Below, one piece after another: positions 21,665 through 33,230 of a stretch of 64,000 bases of DNA; positions within the stretch are counted from its first letter, which is position 1, and each line of letters opens with the position of its first letter. Under the pieces are notes generated by a model. That model saw only the letters and a program-made list of their open reading frames with translations, was not told the DNA's origin and ran no database searches. Location of the stretch: assembly GCA_003290165.1 (NCBI GenBank), contig QNQO01002056.1:1-64000 (forward strand), given 5' to 3'. This DNA comes from Berberis thunbergii. Lineage: Eukaryota > Streptophyta > Magnoliopsida > Ranunculales > Berberidaceae. The translations under genes and the position numbers were made by a program.

Positions 21665-21784
21665 GTGTCAAAGGTGTGATGACTCAGTGATTGAGCAGTG
21701 GCGGATGATATCTCTGAGTCACAGGGTTGATCCTAGCCGATGATATCTAGGGTGGGAGGGGTTGAGGGATAAAAAAAAAAAAGA
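21665..21784 (+). mobile_element. SINE-like element
   Basis: A 120-bp segment flanked by GTTCTATA at 21657-21664 and 21785-21792, ending in a 12-A run (21771-21782). Near its start is GACTCAGTGATTGAGCAGTG, close to a pol III A box, and 30-40 bp further is GGGTTGATCC, close to a B box. Target duplication, poly(A) end and split promoter together fit a tRNA-derived SINE. Both boxes deviate from consensus, so it is probably inactive. Confidence 0.65.
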
Positions 21785-21834
21785 GTTCTATAAATCAAAC
21801 AAGCCTTCAATGACCTTATAATTATCGCAATGAT

Positions 21835-22110
21835 ACATCCTTCAAATAAGTTTGGTTCATAAATATTTGGAGGATATCTTTCTTTTACCAATCAAACAAG
21901 CCTTCGTTGTTAAACTCTAGTAAGAAAGATTGAGAAAAAAGAAGAAGGAAACAATGACCGAGAGTATTGTGAGTTTAGTTGTTGAAACACTTGAGTCACT
22001 TATTAAAGATGAAGCAGTTTCGCAGAAAAATTTTCTCACCAAACTTGAACGCATCAAAGAAGAGTTCCAAAAAATTTAGGCTTTCCTGAAGAATGTCTCA
22101 TTAGTGACCA
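21835..22110 (+). pseudogene. NLR promoter and CC-exon relic
   Basis: This carries the same leader as the intact NLR genes (TATA-like CATAAATATTTGG, then AAGAAGGAAACAATG) and a start at 21954 giving MTESIVSLVVETLESLIKDE. The frame is closed by TAG at 22077-22079 after 41 codons, and similarity ends near 22110. It shows that an extra NLR copy once stood directly upstream of gene 1. Confidence 0.85.
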
Positions 22111-22814
22111 TATACAGGGAGTAGTGTGAATGACACTAATTGTGGATTTTTGTTTAAAAAGATACATCATAGGTGGACTCTAATAAGAGTGTGCCCATAT
22201 AAAATCTAAAAATAGATTCTTTTTGTTAACAATAATACCTACTTGATTTGTGATTCGCAGCACCGGTTGGAGAAAAAATAAGAATCCTCATCACTAATAA
22301 TATGCTAAAAAATGATCTCCATAATTTATATTTTGATGCAAATGAACGGTATCTGATAACCAGACGCAACATCAGGCACTGTATACTTACTCTTGTGCAA
22401 GACATCCCATGTGAACTAACGTAACAGCTGTGCTGTTCTCTTGCCCCGTCTTTTTCAACTTTCTACAAGTGAATTTAATTTCCTCCACTCCGTCCACCTG
22501 TTACATCATTCCTACTAAGTCTCGTAAATGTTTGTGCCAGACATCCCATGTGAGCTAACTCTACAAGTGACAGCGTCACATCATTCCCATGTGAACTACA
22601 CCATTGGTTTCTAGGTTGATTAGCCTGAGGAATGGTGTCGCAGCATCCAAAAATAATTAGATCCTACAAACATTTTACGAGCATATGGATTTCCTTTCAT
22701 CCCCACCTTCAATTCATCTCAAACCATGTCACGTTTGAAAAGAAATAACTACACAAAAAATCATGAATTAATATAATAGGTCCAGTATGCCTTGGACCCA
22801 AGTGTCCCCACCTT
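22111..22814. other. Spacer upstream of NLR gene 1
   Basis: No gene. The phrase CAGACATCCCATGTGAGCTA and close variants recur at about 22400, 22540 and 22585. Part of it (22111-22330) matches 43745-43990 upstream of gene 2. Confidence 0.5.
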
Positions 22815-22956
22815 TTAATTATCATACTGATACATCCTTCAATTAAGTTTGATCTATAAATACCTGGTGGATCTCTTTCTTTTACAAATCAAACCAGCAT
22901 TCTTCATTGCTAAATTCAAGTAAGAAAGAGAAAAAACACAGGGGAAGAAGGAAACA
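22815..22956 (+). promoter_or_regulatory. Core promoter and leader of NLR gene 1
   Basis: TATA box TATAAATA at 22855-22862, about 95 bp before the ATG at 22957. A purine-rich leader (AAGAAAGAGAAAAAACACAGG) precedes the start. The whole stretch is conserved upstream of gene 2 and of two relics, which marks it as the ancestral promoter. Confidence 0.75.
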
Positions 22957-25900
22957 ATGACTGAGAGCATTGTGAGTTCAGTTGTTGAAAGACTTGGGTC
23001 ACTGATCAGAGATGAAGTGGTCCTGCATATAAATTTTAACACCGAACTTGAATACATCAAAGAACAATTCCAGATGATCGAGGCTTACCTGAAGGATGCA
23101 GAGGCAAAGGGAGAAATTGAGGGAGGAGAACAAGTGAAAGTTTGGTTGCGGCAGTTGCGACATGTAGCATTTGAAATTGAAGATCTCGTAGAAGAATATG
23201 TACTTCAATACCGCGAACAACATCTTCATGTTCGTGGGTATGGAACTTGTGGGTTCATTTACAAAGTAAAAAACTTCTTGCACAAGTACTTGTTTCAAAG
23301 ACCTAAATTAGCTCATCGGATCGAGCACATCAAAGGCCGGTTGGATAATATTTCGAAAGGAAAGGATAAATACCAGTTTCACGACTCACTTGTAGCTTGT
23401 AAGTTCATAAATGTTTGCATTATTTATTTGAAACCATTTATCTAATAACAATTAATTTGCTTCATCACATTTTTTTTTTGTAAAGAATATATGATGTATA
23501 CTGACATGCCAATTGTCGTCTCCGCAGCTACTTCTCGCACGATACGACGGGAATCACGAAATCCTCAAGATGATGCTCTGTTTCTTGATGATGATAAAGT
23601 GGTGGGCATCGATGAAAACAAAAGCAAGTTAATCACTCGGTTGATAACAGAAGAAGCAAGCCTTGGAGTCTCTTGTGTGTTTGGACAAGGTGGTGTTGGC
23701 AAGACCACCCTTGTTAAGAAGGTGTATGAAAACCAACAAATCAAAAGCCACTTTAATATTTGTGGATGGATCGTTGTTTCACAGAGTTATGACACTGATC
23801 GCCTTTTGAAGGAACTGATTTTGGCGACACTCAACGAGGAGGAGGAGAAGAAAAGAGCCCTCTCTCAATTAGAAGGCATGGAAAAGAGAAATCTAAAAGA
23901 GAAGCTCCATAACTCTTACAAAGACCAAAAGTACTTGATTGTCATAGATGACATATGGGGTATTGCTGCATGGAGAGAAATTAAATCTGCATTGCCTGAT
24001 AGTGGATGTGGTAGTCGAATCATAGTGACTACTCGTTCAGAACGCATCGCTGATTATTGCCAAGAAAATTCCGGAGTTGTGTTTAAAGTTGAACCGCTAT
24101 CTGAAGATGATTCTTTGTCACTTTTTCAGAAGATGGCAGCCAAATCAGATGTTCTAAAGAGCAACTGCTCTATTGACCAGCATATAAAGGGAGTTATTGA
24201 AATTTTTTTGCACAAATGTGGCGGGCTCCCACTTGCCATTGTCGCCATAGCTGGCCTTCTTTCGACTAAGCACACGATTGTGGAATGGGAGAGAATCTAT
24301 ACCGACAATGGTTCACTGTTGAGTCATCCTGAACTTGGTGATGTGAATATTATACTCTCATTAAGTTATAATGATTTACAATATCATCTCAAGTCTTGTT
24401 TGTTATACTTGTGCATGTTTTCTGAGGATCATCTCATCGATTCTTCAAGTCTTCTACAATTATGGGCTGCAGAGGGATTTTGTGACTCCGATCCGGACGA
24501 CATCACAAAGGAAGACAAAGCTGAGATTTACCTTTACGAGTTGGTTGCACGAAGCCTCGTTCAAGTGCACCAACATGATTTTGGTTGGCCGATTGAATGT
24601 CGTATCCATGACCTTTTGCGGGATTTCATTCTGAAAAAGGCTCGCGACCAAGAGTTTGCTGGATGTTTGCCTGGCTATGAAACCATCAGTGGTAGACTTC
24701 GGCGCGTGTCATTTTCGGACGCCAAGGACATTGCCCATAATACTTTGTCAAGCTCATTAAGGCAACTCCGGTCATTGCTTATGTTTGGGTCGGATATTAC
24801 TGTTAGTACTGTTTCCACAATTATTTGTGGTGGTGGAATTAAGCTTATGAAAGTCTTGCATTTAGAAGCTCGTTTGGCTGAATTTCCCGGCGAAGATGTC
24901 ACAGCCAATTTAATTTTTTTGAGATATCTATGTTTAGATCTCAAAAAAAAGGAGTTGACGTCTTTGCCAAGTTATTTGGGGAAGCTCGTATACTTGGAAA
25001 CCTTACATCTCACTTTCAAGTCATCTCCTCAGGATGGTGGTGAAGTTGAACTGCCAGATGAAATCCTGAAGCTCACCCGCCTTCGCAATCTGATTTGTGA
25101 TGGTATTCATAGAGGTTTTGTACTACCCAAAGAAATAGGAAGGTTGAGTGCCTTAGAAAACCTAAATACGGTTAATGGATCCCGAGGAATTGATGGTGCA
25201 GAGTTGGGGAAGTTAACCCGACTTAGATCGTTGAAGATTCGTAAATTGCGTGAGGAAGATGCAACTGCTGTACTCGCTTCTGTCGAGAAGATGAAACATT
25301 TGCGACTTCTATGGATCCTAAATTTTGACGATAGTAACTCCATCAGTAGTTTTGAAGCTCCTCCTCTTCCTCTTATGCTTCAACACTTATATTTAGCTTG
25401 GAGAATGAATGGCACTCCAACTGATTGGATTTGCTCACTTGAGAGACTCCAATCATTGATTCTTTATGGATGCAAAATAACAGAGGAATCATTTTTTGAA
25501 GGTATTAAACTGAGGCTAACCAATTTGGTGGACCTAGTGTTATGGAGCGACGCCATAGAAGTAGAAGAGTGTTGCTTTCTACCCAGAAGCTTCCCGAAAC
25601 TCAGAACTCTGAGACTACTTACATTGTCTAAATTGAAATTGATCAAAGTAGAGGAAGGAGCAATGCCTTGCATCCAAACCCTATGGTTCAATGCTTGTGA
25701 AAATTTGAAATTGATCAAAGTAGAGGAAGGAGCAATGCCTTGCATCCAAACCATACATTTCAGCGTATGTCCAAAATTGAAGAATGTACCTACTGGGATT
25801 GAGCATCTCACCACTCTCAAGAAAATTGAGATCCACGATATGTCAAAGCATCTTGAAATGGCAATAAGAAGTCACTGCTGGAAACCTGGGCACTCACCGG

Positions 25901-26161
25901 CCATAGACGCAGAGGATAGCATTGAGTAAGTAATCGTGCTTTTTGAAAACAAAATGGCCTATGTTTTCTTACATGTGTATTTATTAACTAAATTTGGTCT
26001 TGTATATTGTTGTTGGGTAATTACTTAGCGATGAGGATACGGAGGAGGAGAACGCCAACAATTCAGATGAAGATATTGTACATAATCAAGAAGGAGATCA
26101 AGAAACCATCATCCATAATGATGATGATGATGATATTGGAAACAAGATCGAAAGTTGGTAA
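22957..26161 (+). CDS. CC-NBS-LRR immune receptor, gene 1 (three exons, acidic tail)
   Basis: Predicted exons: 22957-23398, 23528-25925 and 26029-26161; joined they give 990 residues in one frame. CC domain (about 1-145) with an EDVID-like FEIEDLVEEYV. NB-ARC: P-loop GQGGVGKTTL (200-209), RNBS-A FNICGWIVVS, kinase-2 LIVIDDIW (284-291), RNBS-B GSRIIVTTRS, GGLPLA (379-384), and RIHDLLRDF at the MHD site (His508-Asp509). LRRs run from about 550 to 940. Such proteins sense pathogen effectors in the cytoplasm and, once ATP-bound, assemble and trigger defence. Intron 1 is GT-AG (donor GTAAGT, acceptor CCGCAG). The third exon adds 44 residues, 19 of them Asp or Glu. If the last intron is retained the protein stops at 25929 (SIE). 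A 24-residue LRR segment is duplicated. All NB-ARC motifs are intact; the family resembles RPM1/RPP13-type receptors. Confidence 0.9.
26029..26161 (+). other. Acidic terminal exon of NLR gene 1 (tail unit 1)
   Basis: It follows an intron of 103 bp (donor GA|GTAAGT at 25926, acceptor TTACTTAG|C). The frame set by exon 2 reads DDEDTEEENANNSDED and ends DDDDDIGNKIESW then TAA. The length, 133 bp, fits the phase. The call is made by reading across splice signals and by comparison with gene 2 and the extra copies; no transcript evidence is available here. Confidence 0.75.
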
Positions 26162-26247
26162 GCTTATTATAACAAGAATAATTTTTATTTATTTATTGGA
26201 AACCCAAATTGACACTCTGTACGTAATTGATGCAGTGATAGCATTGA

Positions 26248-26418
26248 GTAAGTAATCCTGCTTTTTGAAAACAAAATGGCATCTGTTAATTATTTTTACA
26301 TGATGTGTAATTACTTAGCGATGAGGATGCGGAGGAGGAGAACGCCAACAATTCAGATGAAGATATTGTACATAATCAAGAAACCATCATCCATGATGAT
26401 GATATTGTACAGATCTAA
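26248..26418 (+). repeat. Second copy of the tail intron and acidic exon, gene 1
   Basis: A short copy of the exon 2 end (GATAGCATTGA), a donor GTAAGT at 26248, an intron, acceptor TTACTTAG and an exon at 26319-26418. Read in the phase of exon 2, it gives DDEDAEEENANNSDED...IHDDDIVQI and TAA. It lacks 12 bp (four codons) present in unit 1. AATAAA follows at 26443-26448; unit 1 has only AATAAT at the same place. It could serve as an alternative last exon. Confidence 0.7.
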
Positions 26419-28190
26419 ATTTGGTAAGCTAATTATTACAAGAATAAATTTTTATTTATTTATTGTAAACCCAAGTTCGATCAGTCCCCAAATTGACAAT
26501 CTGTAATTGGTGTAGTGGAAGCTGAAACAGATTTAAGAAGCAGCATTTGGGTGGAAGAGATGTGCATGCATGTTCGATTTAAGCAGCTGGCGTTTGGGTG
26601 GAAGAAGGCATGAAGAGAAAAAGAAGAAGAAGCAAGTGGTGCTGTGTTGAACGCAGCAGTGGAAAGTTTATGATCCAGGAGATTTCAAGTGAAGAACAGA
26701 AATTCTTAAGGTTAAGAAGCATGAATGATGTTAAGGGTATCAATACTAGTGATATTGACTTTGTGGTGATGTGTTGTGTGGTTTGTTTTAGTACTGTAAA
26801 ATTTACTTTGTGATACCATTTAGTAAAGAAAGCTTGTTTGTTTGTCTGACAAATTGTCTCACATAAAATGACAAGCACTAGTGAATTCCATGTCGCTACT
26901 TATTTCATTTTGATTTACATGGTGTAATCCCATGAACTTATATCAGTCCAGTTTGAGGCATTAGTACTTGTCACCAAATTAATATTGGCAAACTTTGTGA
27001 TATCATTCAGTCCAGTATGAAGATATTGTACATAATCAAGACTTCACTGATTTCATTTGTGTGGTACACTCGTACTTAAATTGAAAGGAAGTTGAGGAAA
27101 AGTGAGTGATTGGACTAAAACTCAAGTATGTTTTAAAAATTAGCATTAATTTCATATTATATTGAAATTATTGTTGTTGTTTTGATTGTAAAGATGGTTT
27201 AGTATTTAGAGCACTTAAATGGTTTTGGTGATCAGTCCTTGATTAATTAGGATATCAAACATGACGAGTGTTTGTGCTATTGTATAACAAACAAAAAAAA
27301 AAAAAAAAAAGAGAATAAAAAAAAGTGTTGAATGTGCACAATGTTTCAATTTATTCTTCAAAAAAAAAAAAAACATGAAACTAAAATTTGTAAGCTAACA
27401 TTTCCCTAATTTATAGACCGTCTCATCGAGCAAACTCCAACATCTTTAGAGTTTTCGTCCTCGTCATTATAGCATGCAGCTCATCCAAACAAAACGCAGT
27501 TACTGTCCATATACGATTTTATTTGTGAGATAGATTCCTTCTTAGTTATTTTTCTTTGCTTCTTACTCTTTCAGCCAACTATTTAACTCAGAAGATATCA
27601 CACATCCAATCAAGTGGTTCTAATCATACTTTTAGAAATATATTACATGAAGTATACACTAACAGTACAATCTTTCAGTTTCTTTTATTTCTTGCGCCAA
27701 CATTTCCCCTAATTTTAGACACGGCCTTGATGGGGTCGACTTCAGGTATTGTCCATAGCATTGACATACATTAGCATTAATATACTTGTTCCCTTGTCTC
27801 AAACATCCATTGCACTGTCATAGAGTTATCGGCATCATCATGGCATGCACCTCAGCCAAACAAAGGGCAGTTACTGCCCTAACACGAGTTCTAAAAGCTA
27901 GACGTGGATCTTATAGTATATTCAGCAACAAGCTTTGCGAAGGAAGAAGTCTTGTTTTCTAACTTACCAGGGGAGTTGAATTCCGCAATAAGGCCTGTTG
28001 AAAAAACAATGTAAAATAAAATAAAGCACCTTCCAAGAAACGGAATAAACAAAACATTGTACTACCAAAAATACTAAGAAAATTATGTATTGGCACAGTA
28101 ATCCATTGTATGCAGACAAAGATTCAAATGTTTCTCGACTTCATTGACCAAAAAAATATATATATATAACAGAAAATTATAATTGAATAA
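26419..28190. other. Conserved spacer between NLR gene 1 and ABCC relic
   Basis: Non-coding, shared with 15881-17990 and with 48206-48486 plus 50495-51170. It contains poly(A) runs near 27295 and 27361 and the CATAGCATTGACATACATTA landmark near 27759. No gene recognised. Confidence 0.65.
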
Positions 28191-28194
28191 ACTG

Positions 28195-31100
28195 ATACTA
28201 CTATACATGGTCAAGAAGTAGGACCATATCGCTATCAAGAACGGATGTTATCCTATGTGCAATAGTAACGACCGTAGAGTCAGAGAAGTGCTGTCTGAGT
28301 GTTATCTGGATCTGGACCAAGTTATCAGTTGCAGTATCTACTGATGCAGTGGCCTCATCGAGCACCAAGACTTTGCTCCTCTTAAGTAATACTCTTCCCA
28401 GACACACCAATTGCCACTGAACCATACTCCAATTGTCTCTGTTTTCAGCAACTAAACACCAAAATAGCCAGTATCTTCGTAGGTATCATAGAGTACAGTA
28501 ACAAAATTTTGATACTCTTGTACAGGTTAGAAGGCTTTCTTATAGGCAAAACTGAACAAACCTGGCGAATCAAGCTTTCCTTCTTTTCTTTCAGCCTTGC
28601 TATTTCTTGTGCTGTTGGTATGTAGTATTGCTGGAAACAAGAAATTTAGAAACTGCAGTAGTTTAAAAACTCTAATGTCTAACATGGTATTCTCCGAGCT
28701 AACTCTCCCATAATTTAGAAATATGACAATGTTTCATTTGAGGCTCTTGATCCCTCAGAAAGGTGTTGTGGGCATTACCTGATAGTGGATACAGATCGCA
28801 ATCACAGGTACAAAAATAAGGACAATCTGCTATGCAACCTGTGTTATCACTAAGATAAATCCGATGAGTTGTATAAATCCGGAAGCAACTCCACTCATTT
28901 GGTATGGGATGTTCAGATCCACTGCGCTTTGATCAGTAGAGGCCTTCAAGAGAAAAAAATTTGCACATTAAAAACACTAATTAATTAAGTACATTTGCTT
29001 TCAGAATGTGATTAACTATGATAGGTGAACCCCGCCAGAGCACATAAATATGTGTCAGAAATGGGAAGTACCAGAAGGTGTTTGACACAAATTTCTTATG
29101 ATATGTACCTTTGTTACAAAGGAAAGTTAAAAAAAAAAAGAAAAAAAAAGAAGGTAAATGTGTATGACTCACTCTATTTAATATGCGTCCACTAGGAGTG
29201 GAATCAAAGAATGACATAATGAGCACGGAAAATACAGGAATGCATATTCGTGAAGAGTATTGTAGCAGTCTTGTATCTAACAGTCGCAACAAGAGTGGTT
29301 CTCACAAGCACACTCAAGGAGCTTCCTATCGTTAATGCAACATAGACAATGATGAGAGTAGACTGTTAACGAGAGGTTTCACATTTTTGACATGGGAGTC
29401 TTCAAAGCCATCCAGTAATTGCTCACAATCTGAAGGGATTGAAAGAGACTCTGCGATATCAAGATGAATAGCACGAGAGCTCCTCCATATGCCGTGGTCA
29501 GATATTTCCAATACACATGAAGACCAACTCTTCCTTTCTCTCTCTCTTCTTCCTGGACAAGTTGTCCTTTGGGACCAACTATTTCATCTGTTTTACCATC
29601 TTCTTTGTGCTCAACATTTTGGTCCTTCTCCATTTTACCATCTTTGGCACTGTTCTCAGAAGTTGGTCCTGACTCTACAGAATCAAGGGCCGATAAAGCC
29701 TTCTTATGGGCACCCACGAGCTCCATAAAGTCGGCTCCTGAACTAAGAATATCATCATACTTGCCTGATTGTGTAATTCTCCCATCTTTCATTACCTGAA
29801 AATAAGAAAAGGAAATTAGTCTTCTGGCAAATCAATATTCATGGAACTTTAAAAAAAAAAAAAAAAAAAAATGAGAAACAAGTTCACACCACTTACTAAG
29901 ATTAGATCTGCAGATGGTAAGAACTCTACTTGATGAGTAACGAAATCACTGTTTTGGAATCCAACATGCCAAGTAAACATTCCTGAAATGTGGAGACTGT
30001 TATACATAACATCTTTCTTGAATAAAATTATACATATCTTTCTTGAATAAAACAGCCAATAACTATAAACTAACAGCAAGTAAAACTAATGAAGCAAATT
30101 TCATATCAAGTATGCGAGACTCACTGTGAGAATATGTATGTTCTCATATCAATGATATTCTGATTGAGATGGTAAAATTACTTCAAGAATAGACATGTCT
30201 CGAACACATGATCTGACACGGAAATCCTGATTAAGCAAATTACTGTGTTTGTTTGGCTAGAGTACTTGCAATATGGGTAATATAACACCGTGAATGTCTA
30301 CTTGAATTACAAAACTATATCCATGCAGTTTAGCATCCAAATTAATGATAATAAATAAATAAGAATGAAAATCACCTTAAATAGATGTGTTCCAGTGTGA
30401 GCATCACTAAAAGGATCATCAAAGAGATAAATGTCCGCATCCTGGTACAAGGCCCGTGCAATCTGTATTCTCTGTTTCTGCCCACCACTCAAGTTGATTC
30501 CTCTCTCACCAATAATTGTCTGATCTCCAAAGGATAATATTTCCAGATCTTCCTTTAGAAAACATGCATCAAGAACTCTCTCATATCTTACTCTATCCAT
30601 CTCCTTACCGAACAATATATTATCTTCAATCTTTCCACTCTGTATCCAAGGTGATTGGGCAACATACGCCTTATGTCACGGGCTTTCTTTTTACAAGTAC
30701 TTCCCGTGTGGCACTAGCAAACTTTGCCCCGAGTTATCAAAGAAAGCTAGTCAGCCTTGCTCACAAAAGACTTACTTAGACTTTGGAAAACTAAGCAAGC
30801 TAAGAACACACAAGAGAGCTAAAGAGAACTAGAACTTGTATTGTTTGAATTCTCTGAGGTGATTACAACAAATGAGGCCTTAGCCTATTTATACAACTCC
30901 ACCTCCTCAATGGACGGTGGTGATCAATTTAATCTAACGGTCTATAATGAGCTTCTACACACTTCCTTAGAAATATCTAAGGACTACAATCCTATGGAAC
31001 TTTATGGGAGGTTCTAGAGAACTCTCTCTAGAACAATGTGGAGGTACACTTGCCAACCTCACTTGGCTAGGCAAGAAGATAGTTGTGATACTTAGTTCCA

Positions 31101-32165
31101 CTCAACTTAATGCAGCCAGACACCTTAGGAACTTCACCCAAGATGCATGAAAGCAAGCTCGACTTTCCTGAACCAACAGTTCCACAAACAGCCACCCTCA
31201 TGCCATGACGTACTTGGAAATTGAGATCTTTCAATGTAGGAGTGGGAGAAGAAAGATCCCATGAGAAATTACCATCGTTTATCTCAATGGCAACCTCCGA
31301 AGTGCCTCTAGGAATTTTCTCTATTATATCAGATTGCAGGTCATTGAGGCGGAGGAATGAAGACATCGTATCAATAGAAACTTTAGTTTGGGCCAACATT
31401 GAAATTGTATCAGGTAGATTATAGATGGGCTCTTGCAATATTCTGAATGTTGCAAGTGCAGAGAGAACCTTCCCTGACTCTAGAGGTATCCCCATAAGCA
31501 TACAAGAGCCGAATGTGACGACAAATACAAATGTATGAGAACCCCAAAAAACAAAAGTGGTCATAGCTTGGGTGTACACAAAATTCCTCAACCATCCTTC
31601 TTCAGTCTTCCTGAGATCAACTATCTTAGCCAAGAACTTCATCTCCCAGCCCTGAAGCTTGAGGATTCTCATATTCCTTAAAATTTCGGACGTTGTCTTC
31701 ATTCTTCCATCTTTGGCCTTCATTAATTTCTCTTGGAACTTGTCCAATGGCAGATTTGCGGGCATAACAAGTGTGGTGGCCACAAGAGCTGCAACAGAAG
31801 CAAGCCCAATATTCTTGTATAGGATCAACAAGGCCAGAGTGACTTGGACTGGAACCAGCCACAAGTCATGCATGTACCAACCGAAATCGCCTATTCTCTC
31901 AGCATGAACCGTCATTAAATTGATGATCACTCCACTGGTGTGATTTTGCCTTGATTGACTTGAAAGAGTCTGACCCTTTTTATATATTGCAATTAAGGCC
32001 GCACAGACCCTATAGCCAACCTGCTGCAATATGAAAAACCAGTGCCTCTGCGAGATGCATTCGACAACCTTCGCCAAAAAGAAAGCAGGCACCAACATAT
32101 ACCCTTCATTTTCAAATTATCGATAGCCATTAAGGTATCGAACAAAGGTGTCAATGAGGTAAGGA
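28195..32165 (-). pseudogene. ABCC (MRP-type) transporter gene relic
   Basis: Exons of a full-size ABCC transporter, read right to left. Membrane domain 1 and Walker A (32160-31095: YLIDTF, CGTVGSGKSSLLSCILGEV). The rest of NBD1 (30668-30370: [13 protein letters not shown], signature [19 protein letters not shown], Walker B YLFDDPFS). Linker (29795-29500). Parts of membrane domain 2 (29450-28560). The end of NBD2 (28440-28201: [46 protein letters not shown]). Such proteins move glutathione conjugates and other anions across the vacuolar or plasma membrane. It is dead: a solo LTR splits NBD1, two codons are lost after Walker B, TGG became TAG in membrane domain 2 (about 28832), most of NBD2 is missing, and the N-terminus is replaced by a poly(A)-ended insertion at 32166. 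Confidence 0.9.
30674..31090 (-). mobile_element. Solo LTR inside ABCC NBD1
   Basis: A 417-bp insertion between codons for SGTK and AYVAQ of the first nucleotide-binding domain. The ends are TGTCAC and GTGATA on the plus strand, the usual short inverted LTR ends with one mutated base. CTTA stands on both sides (30670-30673 and 31091-31094), a 4-bp target duplication. Read on the minus strand it has a TATA box (TATAAATAGG, about 30900-30890). There is no internal retroelement region, so it is a recombination product. Confidence 0.8.
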
Positions 32166-33230
32166 GCTTTTTTTTTTTTTTTGAAAGGCAAGCGTGGGGT
32201 GTAAATGGGCTCCCCAGACCACAGAAAAAATAGAACCGTTACAAGTTACATTCGATAGTAGGTTCACTCGTTACAACATCCATAGGACAATAAGCTTGCT
32301 TCAAATCTTCGACAAAGAACCTAAGTAGTATTAGAGTCACCGTCTCCAAGTTTGGGAGTAACCCTGCAAAATGTGCTGCTACTAAAGTAGTTGCATGATA
32401 GACCAGCCATAACTTTGCTTCCTCATAAGTACCAACCAATCCTTTAATCACTCGCATGACGTGAGGTACACCTAACGGAGGCCCTAGGATGTATGAGAAA
32501 TCGGTGTACGGGTACGATCCACATTGAATCACGATATAAAAACCATTGAATGCTAGTACTAATCTAGCATCCATACAAGGTGCTAATAGGCAGTTGCATT
32601 CTACTCGTAGTATCATCATCAGTTACCTGAATTTAGGATTTGTCTTCTTGCTTCGAGAGGACCTTCGAGGAACATATGCCGTGGGAGACTGGGTTGTGGT
32701 AACCTCACGTTCTTCTTCACTAGTGTTTTGCCCCACCTTTGCTGCTGCCTCTTCAAGTGAAGTTTGAAATTCAGCGACCAATGCATCCTTGCCTATTTTT
32801 GCAATTGCTGAATGCAGACCCTTAACAGCTTGGGGTGTTAGGCAAGCCATGATCGTTGTGGGATCTTCCCCCAAGCCTCTTATACCAGCGATTGCGCGAA
32901 GCACCTCCACTACTGGCATTGGTTTTCCTCTGAGGTAGATATGGGGGTGGACAGGCCTGGCTCGGCTTCTACTTCAGCGTCTGAATCCGCAGCCTGAATC
33001 GCCGTTTCAATCCCACTGGGTGAGTAACCTGCATCCCTACAATCATCCCTGAATTCGTTTAAGTGTTGCTCCTTATCAACAACAACTAAACTCTGTTGCT
33101 CTTTGATCTGCTGCTCCGTAGTCGTATCAACAACACTTTGCTGATTCCAGCTCTGCAGTTCATGAACCTGTTGTCCCGCAGTATCAAGTTGCTCAGTCCT
33201 AGATGGACCTTGCATCATTCTACTATTTTT
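32166..33230 (-). mobile_element. Poly(A)-ended retroposed segment with unknown ORFs
   Basis: On the minus strand three consecutive frames follow each other: 33218-32910 (102 codons, Gln/Glu-rich), 32919-32623 (98 codons, ending RRSSRSKKTNPKFR) and 32619-32239 (126 codons). A short 3' part and about 16 A (32185-32170) come next, directly against the ABCC exon sequence TCCTTACCTC. The A tail and position argue for retroposition into the ABCC gene. The first two frames overlap by 10 bp as after a frameshift. I do not recognise the products; the last could be a decayed LINE RNase H, but that is a guess. Confidence 0.45.

Noticed and set aside
26007..26255. Arg- and Met-rich open frame MLLGNYLAMRIRRRRTPT
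   Set aside because: It is the tail exon read in the wrong frame; the frame set by exon 2 gives the acidic tail.
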